From assembly GCA_963277665.1 (NCBI GenBank), contig OY728122.1:1542640868-1542704867 (forward strand): a stretch of 64,000 nt of DNA, written 5' to 3'. Numbering within the stretch: the stretch's first letter is position 1; each line of letters starts with the position of its first letter. This DNA is from Viscum album (taxonomy: Eukaryota > Streptophyta > Magnoliopsida > Santalales > Viscaceae). Below the pieces are notes generated by a model, which worked only from the letters and a program-made list of their open reading frames with translations, made no database searches and had not been told where the DNA came from. Positions 47,289 to 57,730 of the stretch are shown in pieces. The position numbers and the translations under genes are program-made.

Positions 47289-48507
47289 TAGGGGTGTCCA
47301 AACCTGACCCAACCCTATGGACCCGACCTGACCCGACCGGGTGGGGTCGGGTTTGAAAATTTATATTCACGGGTTGGGTTGGTCGGGTAGGGTCATGGTC
47401 AGGTTGGGTCAAGTCACGAGTTGGGGAAAAAATGACCCAACCCGACCCAAGGAACCCGACAAAGTAAAATTCTTCTCTCCAGCATGCGCTGCCCACGATC
47501 CCTTCCCGCGTTCCCCACCGTCATCGCCTCTGGTATGGTTTGTTCTTTATGGGAAGCGAGCCCCCTCATCTATGTTGCCTCTCCACTCACTCCACCCACG
47601 ACGCCACGATCCACACCACCCTCATCACCTCTCCAGCTGTGATCCCCACCCTCGTCGCGTCGCCTCTCCATTATCCCCACCCCCTTCTCCTCTCCTCTGA
47701 TCCCCACCCCACCCATTTCACTTCTCCAATGACCCCCACCCCCTGTCGCTTCTTCGATAAACCCCACCCTCGTCGACCTTTTTTTCAATTTTTTTTCCCT
47801 TTCAATTCAAGCTGGTGTTCCCGTCGGTCGTTGTTAGGTTGAAGCACCAAGCCCCATCAATCATTTCCAGGAACCGAACCAGCCAACATCGTTTGAAGAC
47901 CACCATCACCTCTCCCACACGCTACTCCACTGTAGCCACCAAGTTGCCTCACTATTTTGGTTGTTGTGTGTTGTATGAAGCTTCTGGCCGCCGCCGCGAC
48001 ATGAAGATTCCCCCCCCCCCCACCGCCCCGCACCAACGCCCCTGCCCGCAGCAACCTCACCGCCAGCCCAAATTGCGGCAGCTGCGTCATCGCCTCCCTT
48101 TGTCGTTCCCCGCCCTCTGCCCCTACGCAGCCAGTGTCGCCGTGCTCTAGCTTGACGGCCGCTTCCTCAGGTACAAAAACTCTGCCTTCCCAGGGAGGGC
48201 GTATGCCACATACAGGGCCTCGGCTTCGTCCTACTCCAATGGGTTGGAGTCAACCCAATTGGCGTTGGCGTAGGGGCAGCAGCGGTGAGCGAATTTTTGC
48301 TGGTTCGGTTAGGTTTAAGAAGCAGCAGCGGTGAGCGAATTTTTTTTCAAGAACCCAATCGGTGGACCCGACCCAACCCGATTCGTGATGGGTTGGGTCA
48401 GGTTGGGTCCAAAATTAAAAACCTATTTGACCTGACCCGACCCGACCCTACTTTTTTTGATCGGGTCGGGTCCAAAAAAAACCCAACCCGACCCATGGAC
48501 ACCCCTA
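47289..48507. mobile_element. hAT-like non-autonomous DNA transposon with GC-rich cargo
   Basis: Perfect 12-bp terminal inverted repeats, TAGGGGTGTCCA (47289-47300) and TGGACACCCCTA (48496-48507), are flanked by the 8-bp TSD ATTAACAT (47281-47288, 48508-48515), the hAT hallmark. Inside each end are clusters of GGGTCGGGT/GACCCGACC in both orientations (47300-47470 and 48355-48495), typical subterminal transposase-binding arrays. The centre (47475-48345) is strikingly GC-rich, Pro/His-codon-like and unlike the AT-rich surroundings. No transposase is present. The origin of the cargo is unknown. Confidence 0.9.
47475..48345 (+). other. GC-rich cargo of the hAT-like element
   Basis: About 870 bp, rich in C on the plus strand, with CACCACC/CCCACCC runs and open frames on both strands (47341-47700 and 47815-48150 plus; 47857-48090 minus). 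No domain is recognisable. It may be captured host exon or 5' UTR sequence, or expanded low-complexity DNA. A 23-bp direct repeat (48276-48298 and 48322-48344) lies at its right end. Confidence 0.5.
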
Positions 48508-49248
48508 ATTAACATGTTGAAGATCTACTTAGTTTTGGTCTAGATTGAATCCAATTGACTCTTATTTCTACATTAATTTTCAATTATAATTTCTATTTTT
48601 AAATAGTAATTAAAATGTTAAAAATTATTATTTTTTCCAATGGTCAAATTAACCAACGGTCAAATAATGGCCAAAATACAATGGCCACTTTTCATTTGTA
48701 CTTATATATTTTTTATTGATTATGAAATAGTAAAACATACATTTTCAAGAAAAAAATATTATTCCAAAGTTCAGGTATTTACAGATATATTCAAAAGAGG
48801 TAGAAGTGCTAGGATGTTTTCCATTGGGGTGTGAGAGCGGCTAATCAGTGGGAAATTGGGGTGGCGTATCCTATCATCGATGTGATTTATATTATATTAT
48901 ATTACTTGGATGAATTATTTGTTGAGTGGTCCTTGGTGAGGTTGGTTTTATGGTTATTCTACATGTTAGTTGTTATTTGGTTTTGTTGTTTTCCCATAAG
49001 TGAGTTAGTATTATCCTTCCACTTATGCATGAGAGACTTTTTTTTTTCCTGCTGAGTATACTTACATGCTCACAAAATGTATATAAAACTATTTTCAGGT
49101 TTCCATGAGGATTACACGGACCGTGTTAGGCATTACTAGTCATAACCTCGAATAGTTGTTGTGTTGCTGCCTGAGTTTTTTTAGGTATTTACTTTGGAGA
49201 CTTTTATTTGTATCAATTTTATTCACACATGCATTATGGAATGGTTTT

Positions 49249-49251
<3 letters not shown>

Positions 49252-49288
<37 letters not shown>
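49252..49288. repeat. (TA)n microsatellite in the 3' LTR of D
   Basis: About 18 TA units. The homologous place in the 5' LTR holds a (TG)n run at 37666-37680. Confidence 0.9.
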
Positions 49289-49290
<2 letters not shown>

Positions 49291-49480
49291 CATGGAGTTG
49301 ATTATGGTTGATACATCTAATATCTTAGTCTTGTTTCCTTATAAAGTTTAATGCCTTCCATATTGTGAGATTTCTACACCCTTTGTGCTACTCTCTAACC
49401 CAGGGCCTACTGGAGGCGAGACTCGGGGGGTCATTATCACTTTACCCTCATTGTGGTATCTTTGGGGGGATGGGTTCATG

Positions 49481-50545
49481 ATAATGATTCATTTGACTAT
49501 TAATTTTTTTGTGGAATCTAAACTTGATGTACTAGTACACTATTGATGGATGTATCCAATTGAAATGTATGTTAATATTATTTTTATTTTCATTAAAAAA
49601 TTAAATTTTATCAAATCATTGTGTAAAAATTTGTAATATGTTTTTTATTTTTTCCAGCAGGTGCTTAGGTCCTCTAAAATCATATGTGAGGAATAAATTT
49701 CAATCATAAGTCTTTATTGTCAAAGGTTATATAATTGAAGAGTGTTTAACCTTAGGTTCTAGGTATTTGGATGGGATTAAGAATATATTCAATCGTGGTG
49801 GATTTTTTATGAAAGTTCTAATAATTCTCATTCGGAAAACCATTCATCGGTATTTCTAACAATTGGATAACCAATTGGAAAGTGGTAAAATTTTACACTG
49901 ATTTAAGTGGAGTTACTACATACGCATAGATATTTTCTAATTAATAGTATTATTTTATATCCATTTAATGAATAATTTATATTGAAAACAAAGAGACAAA
50001 AAAGGGGTTGAGCTCAAAATGAGTAGGAATTAACCAAATATGTTAATAAGGAGATTTTCCAATGGTTCTCCCATCATGTAATTATATGATCATATTTATA
50101 TTATTTACATGTAGTAATTTTTTCTATGTTAAAATTAATATGTTGTATATTATTGTTTATATAATTAATATTAATAATATATCTAAAATATCTAATGATT
50201 TAAAACTTTTAGATTGAGGGCCTCTAAGGCAGGCTAAGAGATTTTATTCCTATAATAATCATGGATTATTGTTTTGTACAATTGATCATGAAAAAGGATT
50301 GAAAAATCAAAATAGTGGTGTATTTACACTTGAATAGGTGAGATACTATGGAATAATGATTTATATAATCAAATTAAACTATCATGGTAAATTTTTAGTC
50401 ATCTTATTCCAATTAAAATGGATCAACATTGATAAGGGTATACAAATAGATTCATTATATTTTACGTCTATTAACTTTTCTCAATTGATCTATACTGATG
50501 AGCATGAAGATCATCATCCATTTATATTAGATTAACAAGTGAAGA
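49481..50545 (+). pseudogene. TNP2-type transposase, second part
   Basis: It resumes directly after element D with MIHLTINFFVESKL and WMYPIEMYV. After a T-rich stretch ending TTTTTTCCAGCAG (a likely intron 3' splice site near 49660) come SYVRNKF and GYIIEECLTLGSRYLDGI. The region 50338-50535 has the C-terminal TNP2 block: YYGIMIYIIKLNYHG, VILFQLKW, and TSINFSQLIYTDEH followed by HHPFILD. Stops are scattered but the family order is kept. Confidence 0.85.
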
Positions 50546-51240
50546 TGGTTTATTATGGGACAATTAAATAAATGAATTCTAGAGTGTTATTATACACTTA
50601 AAATATATAGAACTGTATGATAGGGGTGATGAAGGTAAAATGGTACTTAATGACAATGAACCTCAAAAACCTAAAAGCATTCAATAGTTTTCTCCATAAC
50701 AATATTTAAATAATAAAACTTACAACAGAGGGTGAAAATGAAGTACTATTCATAATAAAGGTTGATAACAATGAAGACAATGAAGATTAAGATAATTTAA
50801 TGTATAAATTGTTAATGAAACTATATTAAAATTTCTCATCTGTAAGTGTTTCAAACATATATGAATTGTTATATTTTTTAGATTTTTTTTAAATATTTTC
50901 CCTCCGCTTTTTTTATAAATTGAATATATTCTAAACTGTTAGAATTTCAGAAATGCTTACAATAAAAAAATTGAGACCATAGTTGATCAATATCTCATAA
51001 GTCACCATCTTTACCATCAAATTTAGTGGATCTGAGTGATTCTACTATACCATAGACTTTGAATAATCCAACGGCTTCCCCAAATGTTATTGATAGCTCG
51101 TTATCTGATACACCTCTAGTGATAGAGTAGTTTTTCACTCCTCTATATAGGGGATAGTGGTGAGTTACCATTACTGGTATTTGAGTCATTGTATGAAAAA
51201 ACTATATATTTTATTAATTTTTTAATTATTTTTATCAAAT
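50546..51240. other. Spacer between the two CACTA ORFs, unidentified
   Basis: This AT-rich stretch contains a less AT-rich segment at 50990-51190. The minus strand there has a 64-residue open frame; the plus strand reads as a Ser/Pro/Leu-rich segment with three stops. I recognise neither. The plus-strand reading could be the N-terminal linker of the second CACTA ORF. Confidence 0.35.
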
Positions 51241-52540
51241 AGATAAAGATAACAATATAAGAGATACAAATATGAATACATCAGATGTATGGGACCTGAA
51301 AGACTTAAAAATTATTGCTTCATTTGAGGAGTTTTGGGTGCTTGCTAGTGATGCTTCTGTAATATATAGGCAGATTCTTGAGGAGCTTTCTTGTGAGATG
51401 GTGAGACTTCCCATTAATTTTAAATATTAGAGGCATATTCTCATATCTTGTAAACATGAGGTGTTTTACAACCAAGTAAATATAATATTAATTAAATATT
51501 CATTGATAAAAAATATAAAATACATGATTAAAATTATGAATATACAAAGAAAGTGTTATGTTTTTTATTTCTAGATGTTTTTTCATTTTGATGTCCCTAA
51601 ATCTATTTCACGCCCATAGACCATGAAAAATTTGGGTAATAAATGGAGATAATTTCAATGGAGACTATGTATTGATTTTAATGATGTATCTGTGAGAACT
51701 CGATAGATATATGAGAAATGTCATGAAGGTGTGCCTCATGAGTAGTGAAAGATGTTTGTTAATATTAAGAGAGATGCACCTCATGAGGTAATTGTATATT
51801 TTATACTATCTTAATAACATAAATAAAAGAAAATTATATTTTTTATTAATGTTTCTATTTTTTGAAGTAATTATCTAAAAAATTACAATGAATTGTAAAA
51901 AACAATTCATTCCTCATTCATTAGATCGCAGAGTTCTTCTAGAAAAAGAAAAATCATGGATGTATTTTATCTATTATTTTTTATTTTATTTTTTATACCT
52001 AAAGGTTTTTTTCTAACATGTATATATATTTCCTTATAAAAGCTTATGAATTAGGTCACCTAGTTGGCCAAATATAGATATGGATTAAATTTCATTTGAA
52101 ACCTAATGATAGTTTTGTGAATGAACCTAATAGAGAAGTGGGAGTAAGTAATTTTAATTATAATTTAATGTTATTTCATTACTATAAAAACATAATAATA
52201 ATAAATAAATAAAAATCATCACCATTTTTCTAGAATTATGTAGTTGTAATATTTTTAGGGAAGGATCATCTTAGGCATGCAAGGGGGATGGGTTTTGGGT
52301 AAGGTGTTATTATCATTTATTACTACACCTAGTAGGGGTTTGAGCAGTTTCATTGATCAGAAATTGCAAAGGTAGATTTAAAGATTTAAATAAAAAGTGA
52401 AAGAACAAGACACTTATAGGAAAACATAGTTTCAATAGTGGTCAGTAATGAAAAATGTCTTAGTTTCTATATTTCAGAGGATGAAGAGCACAGTCCTCAA
52501 GGAAATTGTTAGTATTTTACCTCATCCAATAGAGGTAAAT
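51240..52540 (+). pseudogene. Second CACTA ORF (Ptta/En/Spm-type, Transposase_24-like)
   Basis: Pieces in order on the plus strand: MVRLPINFK near 51400, NLGNKWR.FQW near 51630, HEGVPHE.WKMFVN near 51730, then QFIPHSLDRR near 51910, YELGHLVGQIXIWIKFH and SFVNEP near 52050-52130, and HLRHARGMGFG near 52270. This follows the Ptta/En/Spm plant transposase family (GxxWRxFK; W..F; H..GR; GR.RG.G). These proteins act with TNP2 by binding subterminal repeats. Introns seem to separate pieces, and stops are frequent. Confidence 0.7.
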
Positions 52541-52639
52541 TCTAAAATCAATCCATGACATGCCCAAATGACTATTTTCATTATCATTGTGATAATATTG
52601 TATATTTTTAGGGTTGCTTCTGTGAGGGGGATTTAGGGT

Positions 52640-55130
52640 AATGTGAGATGATAATTCTCTTTGAATTGTGTGGGTTCATAATGATGTGAAATATTAAGAC
52701 ATCTATCATTAAATTATTTGTGACATGTATAAGTAGGAAACACATCCATATGACAAGTGGTGTGATCGTAATGGCTTAATAAGATGTTTTAAATGATGTT
52801 ATAGGGCTATAAACTCATAGTAAAATGATCGTAAATTTATTTTTGAAATAAAATAACTAACACCACATCAATCTAAGTTTTGGTTTTCCTAGAATGACAA
52901 TAAAAACATTTTTAGTATTTTAAAACACTAAAACAAACACGTAATGGGAAAAATCATAGAAAAAGACCTCATATTGATGTAAAATATTAGAAATAAAATT
53001 GTTGAATCTTTTTCGATATATAGATGCAGAAAAGACATCTATATGATGTGTAGTGTGCTCAAAATGAATCAAGATATAGTTTGAAAATATATTAAAGACT
53101 TTAATACATGACTTAGGAGGTTAAAAAAATAAAATGACATTAGAGTTCATTTAAATCATAGTAAATTAACCATATATTTATTTGTAAAATATTGGAACTA
53201 ACACTACATTAATCTGAGTTGTAATTATCTAAGGATGACAATAAACACATTTTTATAGTTTTAAAACACTAAAACGTATGTGTAATGGTCAAAAGCCTAT
53301 AAAACATCCTCATGTTAGGAAAACTGTACATGTACTAGTATTCATCATTTCCATTTAACATGTGGGGTTCTTAGAATTAATCAATAAGTTGTTATAAAAT
53401 ATATCAAATTCTTTAAAAATGTGCCTTGGAAGGTAAAAACCTAGAAAATGACCTCAGAGTACCTTGAAATAAAAGGAAAATAATTTTATATTGTTTTTAA
53501 AAATGTGAGAACCAATGAAACATTAATACAAGTTATGTTTTTCTTGGAATGACAATAAAGACATTTAGTGTTTTAAAATACTAAAATATACATGTAATTG
53601 TCAAAACTATAGAAAATAGCCTCAGATTAGTGTGAAATCATGGAAAAGATATCATTGAGTTATTTTTTACATGTATGAGTAGAAGACACGTCCATCTGAT
53701 GGGTGGTGTGATCAGAATGTCTTAATAAGTTGTTTTGAAAGATATCAAAGCCTTTAAAAACATGTTCCAAGGGGATAAAAACCAATCAAATGACATTACA
53801 GGGCCATGAAATCATTAGAAAATGACCATAGATTGGTTTTTCAAATATAAGAATAGATTCCATATTAATATGAGTTGTGTTTTTACTTATATGATAATAA
53901 AAATATTTTCTGTTTTTTAAAACACTAAAATATGCATATAATGGTCAAAAGAAAATAAAACAACCATGGATTGAAGTGAAATATTAGGAAAACTATTTTT
54001 AAATTAGTTGTGATGTGTACGAGTAGACAACACATCCATATGACATGTTGTGTTCTGGGAATGATTCAATAAGAAGTTTCAAAAGATTTCAATGTTTTCA
54101 AAAACATTCCTTAAGAGGTCAAACCAAAGAAAATGACCTTGGAGTGCCTTGAAATCATAGGATAATGACTATAGATTATTTTTTGAAATTTATTAACACA
54201 CTTCACATCAATCAAATTTACAGTTTTCTTGAGATGATAATAAATAAATTTTAAGTATTTTAAAACACTAAAACATTCATGTAATGGTTAAAACCCATAA
54301 CAAAAGACCTCAAATTAATATAAAATTATGGGGAAAATGTAATTGATTTCTTGGTGGTGTGTATGAGTAGAAAATATGTCCATCTGATGTGAGGTGTTCT
54401 CATAATGACTCAATAATAAGTTTTAAAATATATCAAAGACTTTAAAAACATGTGTCAGGGGTTCAAACCCAAGAAAATGATATCATAGTGATTTGAAATC
54501 ATTGTACGATGATAGCATATTTATTTTTGAAATATATAAACCTAAACTATATTAATCTGAGTTGTAGTTTTCCAGAGATGATAATAAACACATTTTTAGT
54601 GTTCTAAATTACTAAAACATGTGTGTAATGATAAAAATAATAGAAAAAACATCATATTAATGTAAAATACTAAGAAAAATTTCATTGGATTATTTATGAC
54701 ATGAACAAGTAATAAACACATCAATTAGATGTGTGGTGTGCTCAGAATGATTCAATAAGCAGTTTTAAAAGATATCAAAGTCATTAAAAGTGTGTCTTGG
54801 GAAGTAAAAAGAAATAAAATGACCTCATATTTCCTTTAAATAAAAGGATAAAAACCATATATTTTTTAAAAAAAATTGGAATTGAAAATACATCAAACCA
54901 AGTTTTGGTTTTCTCTTAATGATAATAAATACATTTTTAGTATTTTAAAACACTAAAGTGTGTGTGTAACGGTCATAATCATAGAAAACGGACATTGATT
55001 GGTGTGAAATCATGGGGAAGCTATATTTTAGATATTTTTGAAGTGTAAGAGTATATATAATGTCAATCTAATTGGTAGTATTCTCATAATGACTTAATAA
55101 GAAATTTTAAAAGATATAAGTCTTTAAAAA
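52640..55130. repeat. Tandem array of a ~343-bp satellite-like unit
   Basis: Seven copies can be counted from the landmark TAAAACACTAAAA at 52921, 53262, 53574, 53918, 54261, 54605 and 54946, giving spacings of 341, 312, 344, 343, 344 and 341 bp. Each unit also carries ATGGTCAAA, a GATGTGTGGTGTGCTCAGAATG-like block, AAAATGACCTCA and GAAATCATAGG. Copies are diverged but collinear; the third is about 30 bp short. There is no ORF. The array is cut at 55130 by element F. Confidence 0.92.
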
Positions 55131-56029
55131 TGTAAAACCCCAACCTTTTATAGAGATGTATCGATCTCGTTTATAGGTAATCTTTTTCCCTATATTGAGT
55201 AATCTTCATTTGGGTTTTACCTAGGGTTGTTTTGGGTGAATATTTAGGAAAATGAAAGAAAGAGGGTAGTGCATATTTGGTGCATGGTTTTCCCTAACCA
55301 TGTGCCCTATCCCAATAAACCAAGAAACCCTAGATAGAGAGGGTTTGCATGGGTGGTGTACGGTTTTTCAAACCATGAACCCTAAAAATATAAACCTTGA
55401 ACCCACCTAGAAGTGGTGCATTGTTAAGGTAAATAGTTTTCAAAATTGTGTGTCTCTACCCAGCAAATCGTGTGTGTGTTTTTAATTATCCTGAATTTAT
55501 ATTTTAAAATCTCTTGAGCCCCCATTTTAACCCCTATTCAATCCTAGCTCAACCCTATCCTCTATTTCACGATTTTGGAGGCTCCACGATGGATTCCAAT
55601 CCTTCCTGACCTCTATTCTTGGTGAATCAAATGGGGGATTGAATAAATACACCTCTTGGGGTATGTGATTCCCCATTTAGATCTCTCTCTCTCTCTCTTC
55701 TGCTCCCCTCCCTTGATAAAAGAGAGAAGATTATCCATTGTTGGTTCTAGATCTAGATCTAGTTTTTTATATATTTATTTGTTTAAATATTAGATCTCAG
55801 AATTGAATCAAGATCATGTTATTCATTTTGGGTTTGACCTATGTATTTCAAATTGGGAATTTCCCTGGGGAGATCTCTCATCAATGAATTTAGGTAGGTG
55901 GTCTAAAATTTAAATCCCAAAGTATTGATTTAAATTAAATTTATGTAATTGTAGATTTTCTATTAGATGGTTAGATATTGAGTTTTCTAAATTGTATTAA
56001 TTCATTGGGAAAATTAATTAATTAAGGAG

Positions 56030-56580
56030 TTATGAAATTGGGGATATTGAGTTGATTGAATTGAATAATTAACTATTGAATTAATTATGGGATATTGAGA
56101 TTATTGGTTTTAGATAATTTATTGTTGAATTAATTATTGAGATATTGTGAATGTGAAATTGGGATAAATAATTTCTGAATTAATTATTATTATATTGAAA
56201 TTTTGAATTGAATAATTAATTTTTTAATTGATTATGGGGTATTGGGATTATGAATTGAATAATTAATTGTTGAATTAATTAAAGGATATTGGAATTTTGA
56301 ATTTATTAATTCATTTTTTAATTGATTAATTCATTGTTGAATTAATTAATGGATATTGTTGTGTTATACAATCGATGGAATGTGATTAATTAATTGTTGA
56401 ATTAATTAATGGGATATATTTGATTAATTAATTATTTAATTAATTAATAAGATAGATGTGATTAATTAATTGTTGAATTAATTAATAAGATATTTTTTAT
56501 TAATTAATTTTTGAATTAATTAATGGGATAATGTGAATATGAAATTTTTATATTGGATTAATTAATGGGCTATTGTTGTA
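56030..56580. repeat. AT-rich repeat zone, TTAATTAATTGTTGAATTAA family
   Basis: About a dozen irregular copies of ATTAATTNTTGAATTAATTA separated by GGGATAT-type spacers of variable length. The beginning of a similar zone is visible in the 3' LTR (63900-64000). Confidence 0.8.
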
Positions 56581-56589
56581 TATGTGTGA

Positions 56590-57000
56590 ATTAAAATTAT
56601 GAATGGTAACAATGGAATTCAAATGTGAATTAAAGTGATGAATGGTAACAATGGAATTCATATGTGAATTAAATTAATGAATGGTAACAATGGAATTCGT
56701 ATATGAATTAATGTAATGAATGGTAATAATGGAATTAATATGTGAATTAAAGTGATGAATGGTAACAATGGAATTAATATGTGAGTTTAATTGATTAATG
56801 GTAATTACGGATTTCATATGTGAATTAAAGTGATGAATGGTTACAATGGAATTCATATGTGAATTAAAGTGATGAATGGTAACAATGCCATTCATATGTA
56901 ACTTAAAATGATGAATGGTAATAATGGAATTCATATATGAATTTAAAATGATGAATGGTAACAATGGAATTTATATGTTAATTAAGATAAAGATTGTTAA
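56590..57000. repeat. 39-bp minisatellite in the 5' LTR of F
   Basis: About eleven head-to-tail units beginning AATTAAAGTGATGAATGG and ending GGAATTCATATGTG. Most are exactly 39 bp; one late unit is a base longer. The period divides by three, which leaves a false 96-residue open frame on the minus strand (56674-56964). Confidence 0.92.
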
Positions 57001-57719
57001 CAGTGAAATTTTGATATATGATATCCCTCAGGGATAGTTCGGCCTCTATCATGGGCCGAAGTAGGCATTTAGAGTTCAGGTGTCCTAAGGAACCTGGGTG
57101 TTATGTGTTTAAATAAAGAGTATCTTAATAAGTGTAAATTGTTTACTTTATTACTTTTATGCATTATTTATACAACTAAATACACTTTTTATTGACTAGA
57201 TACTATTTTATATACCGTTGGTGGTGGCCTATTGAGTTGTACTCACACCCTACTGGGGCTGCCTGACAGGTACATGAATAGATTTCATGGTTCTAGGGAA
57301 GGATAAGGGAAACAATCTTGTGTTTGATGGCTCATTTGGTTTGGAGTATGGATAAGGGAACTGTATGTTTTTAGGGAATCTCTTAGGATTTTTCAGTGTC
57401 TTTAATTTTGGGTTTCCATTCTAACACTTGGAACGTACATTGAAATGAGATATCTACTATTAAATTTTGATATTTTATTTCTTGTTTTGGTCATCTTATG
57501 ATACTGGTATTTTTTTTGTTTTGGTTATATCAATGGTTTTTATTTATTTATTTTTCCATTGTTGTGTCACTCTGAAAAATAGGATATAGTCTCCCCAAAA
57601 TCGATAATAGACCCATGCTACTAGTCATTAGCATATGGAATATGGGGAGGTGCACTTGAGGTCATGTAACCAACTGTCTTGGGGCACTGGTGTGGTACCC
57701 GAGTCAGGATGTTACAAAG

Positions 57720-57730
57720 TGGTATTAGAG
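57720..57730 (+). other. Element F primer-binding site (initiator-Met type)
   Basis: TGGTATTAGAG lies three bases after the LTR end, one change from the B site. Confidence 0.85.

Larger units (their letters stand above)
45296..48783 (-). mobile_element. Element E: antisense solo LTR in the 3' LTR of D
   Basis: It is bounded by GATAT at 45291-45295 and 48784-48788, and the uninterrupted 5' LTR of D shows a single GATAT at the matching place (near 37190). On the minus strand it starts TGTAAATACCTG and ends ..GGATGCCATA. A TATA box on the minus strand (46449-46462) sets its orientation. No gag or pol is visible. It contains a hAT-like element; without it E is about 2.26 kb. Confidence 0.78.
34921..49480 (+). 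mobile_element. Element D: degenerate Ty3/gypsy chromovirus inside the CACTA transposase
   Basis: D is bounded by the TSD ATAAT (34916-34920 and 49481-49485). Excising D and one TSD lets the transposase frame run on (FFIII .. MIHLTINFFVESKL), which fixes the edges. LTRs of about 3 kb flank an internal region with gag, RT, RNase H, integrase and chromodomain remnants on the plus strand. The 5' LTR start has decayed to TATAAC, while the 3' copy still begins TGTAAAGG. The 3' LTR contains element E. All coding regions are full of stops, and the RT catalytic aspartates are gone. Confidence 0.85.
42964..49480 (+). repeat. Element D 3' LTR, interrupted by element E
   Basis: It begins TGTAAAGGACTAG and ends GGTTCATG. 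Without element E and one TSD it is about 3.0 kb, matching the 2.95-kb 5' LTR. It diverges from the 5' copy by many substitutions and small indels, so D is old. Confidence 0.8.
33152..52540 (+). mobile_element. CACTA (En/Spm) DNA transposon, decayed and split
   Basis: Two plus-strand blocks of a TNP2-type transposase (33530-34920 and 49481-50545) and a following Ptta/En/Spm-type ORF (51240-52540) lie in the order of a plant CACTA element, separated by element D. I did not find CACTA-type terminal inverted repeats: the left end is cut by the copia element, and no right terminus was recognised before the tandem array. Boundaries are therefore approximate. From 33152 to 33530 the sequence is AT-rich with no readable domain. 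Confidence 0.78.
55131..57716 (+). repeat. Element F 5' LTR (2586 bp)
   Basis: It starts TGTAAAACCCC and ends GGATGTTACA. It matches 63057-64000 (for example CTTTTATAG, the CATTTGGGTTTTACC block, the CTCTCTC run and the TCTAGATCTAGATCTAG palindrome at 55746). It contains an AT-rich repeat zone and a 39-bp minisatellite. The hairpin block is at 57590-57650. Confidence 0.9.

Noticed and set aside
47300..47470. Telomere-like repeats (GGGTCGGGT)
   Set aside because: Plant telomeres are TTTAGGG. These are irregular and in both orientations next to hAT inverted ends, so they are better read as subterminal repeats.
47341..48150. Overlapping Pro/His/Arg-rich open frames as a host gene
   Set aside because: Frames on both strands are open because of C-rich composition. 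There is no start context, splice structure or domain.
56674..56964. 96-residue repeat protein on the minus strand
   Set aside because: It is an artefact of the 39-bp minisatellite.
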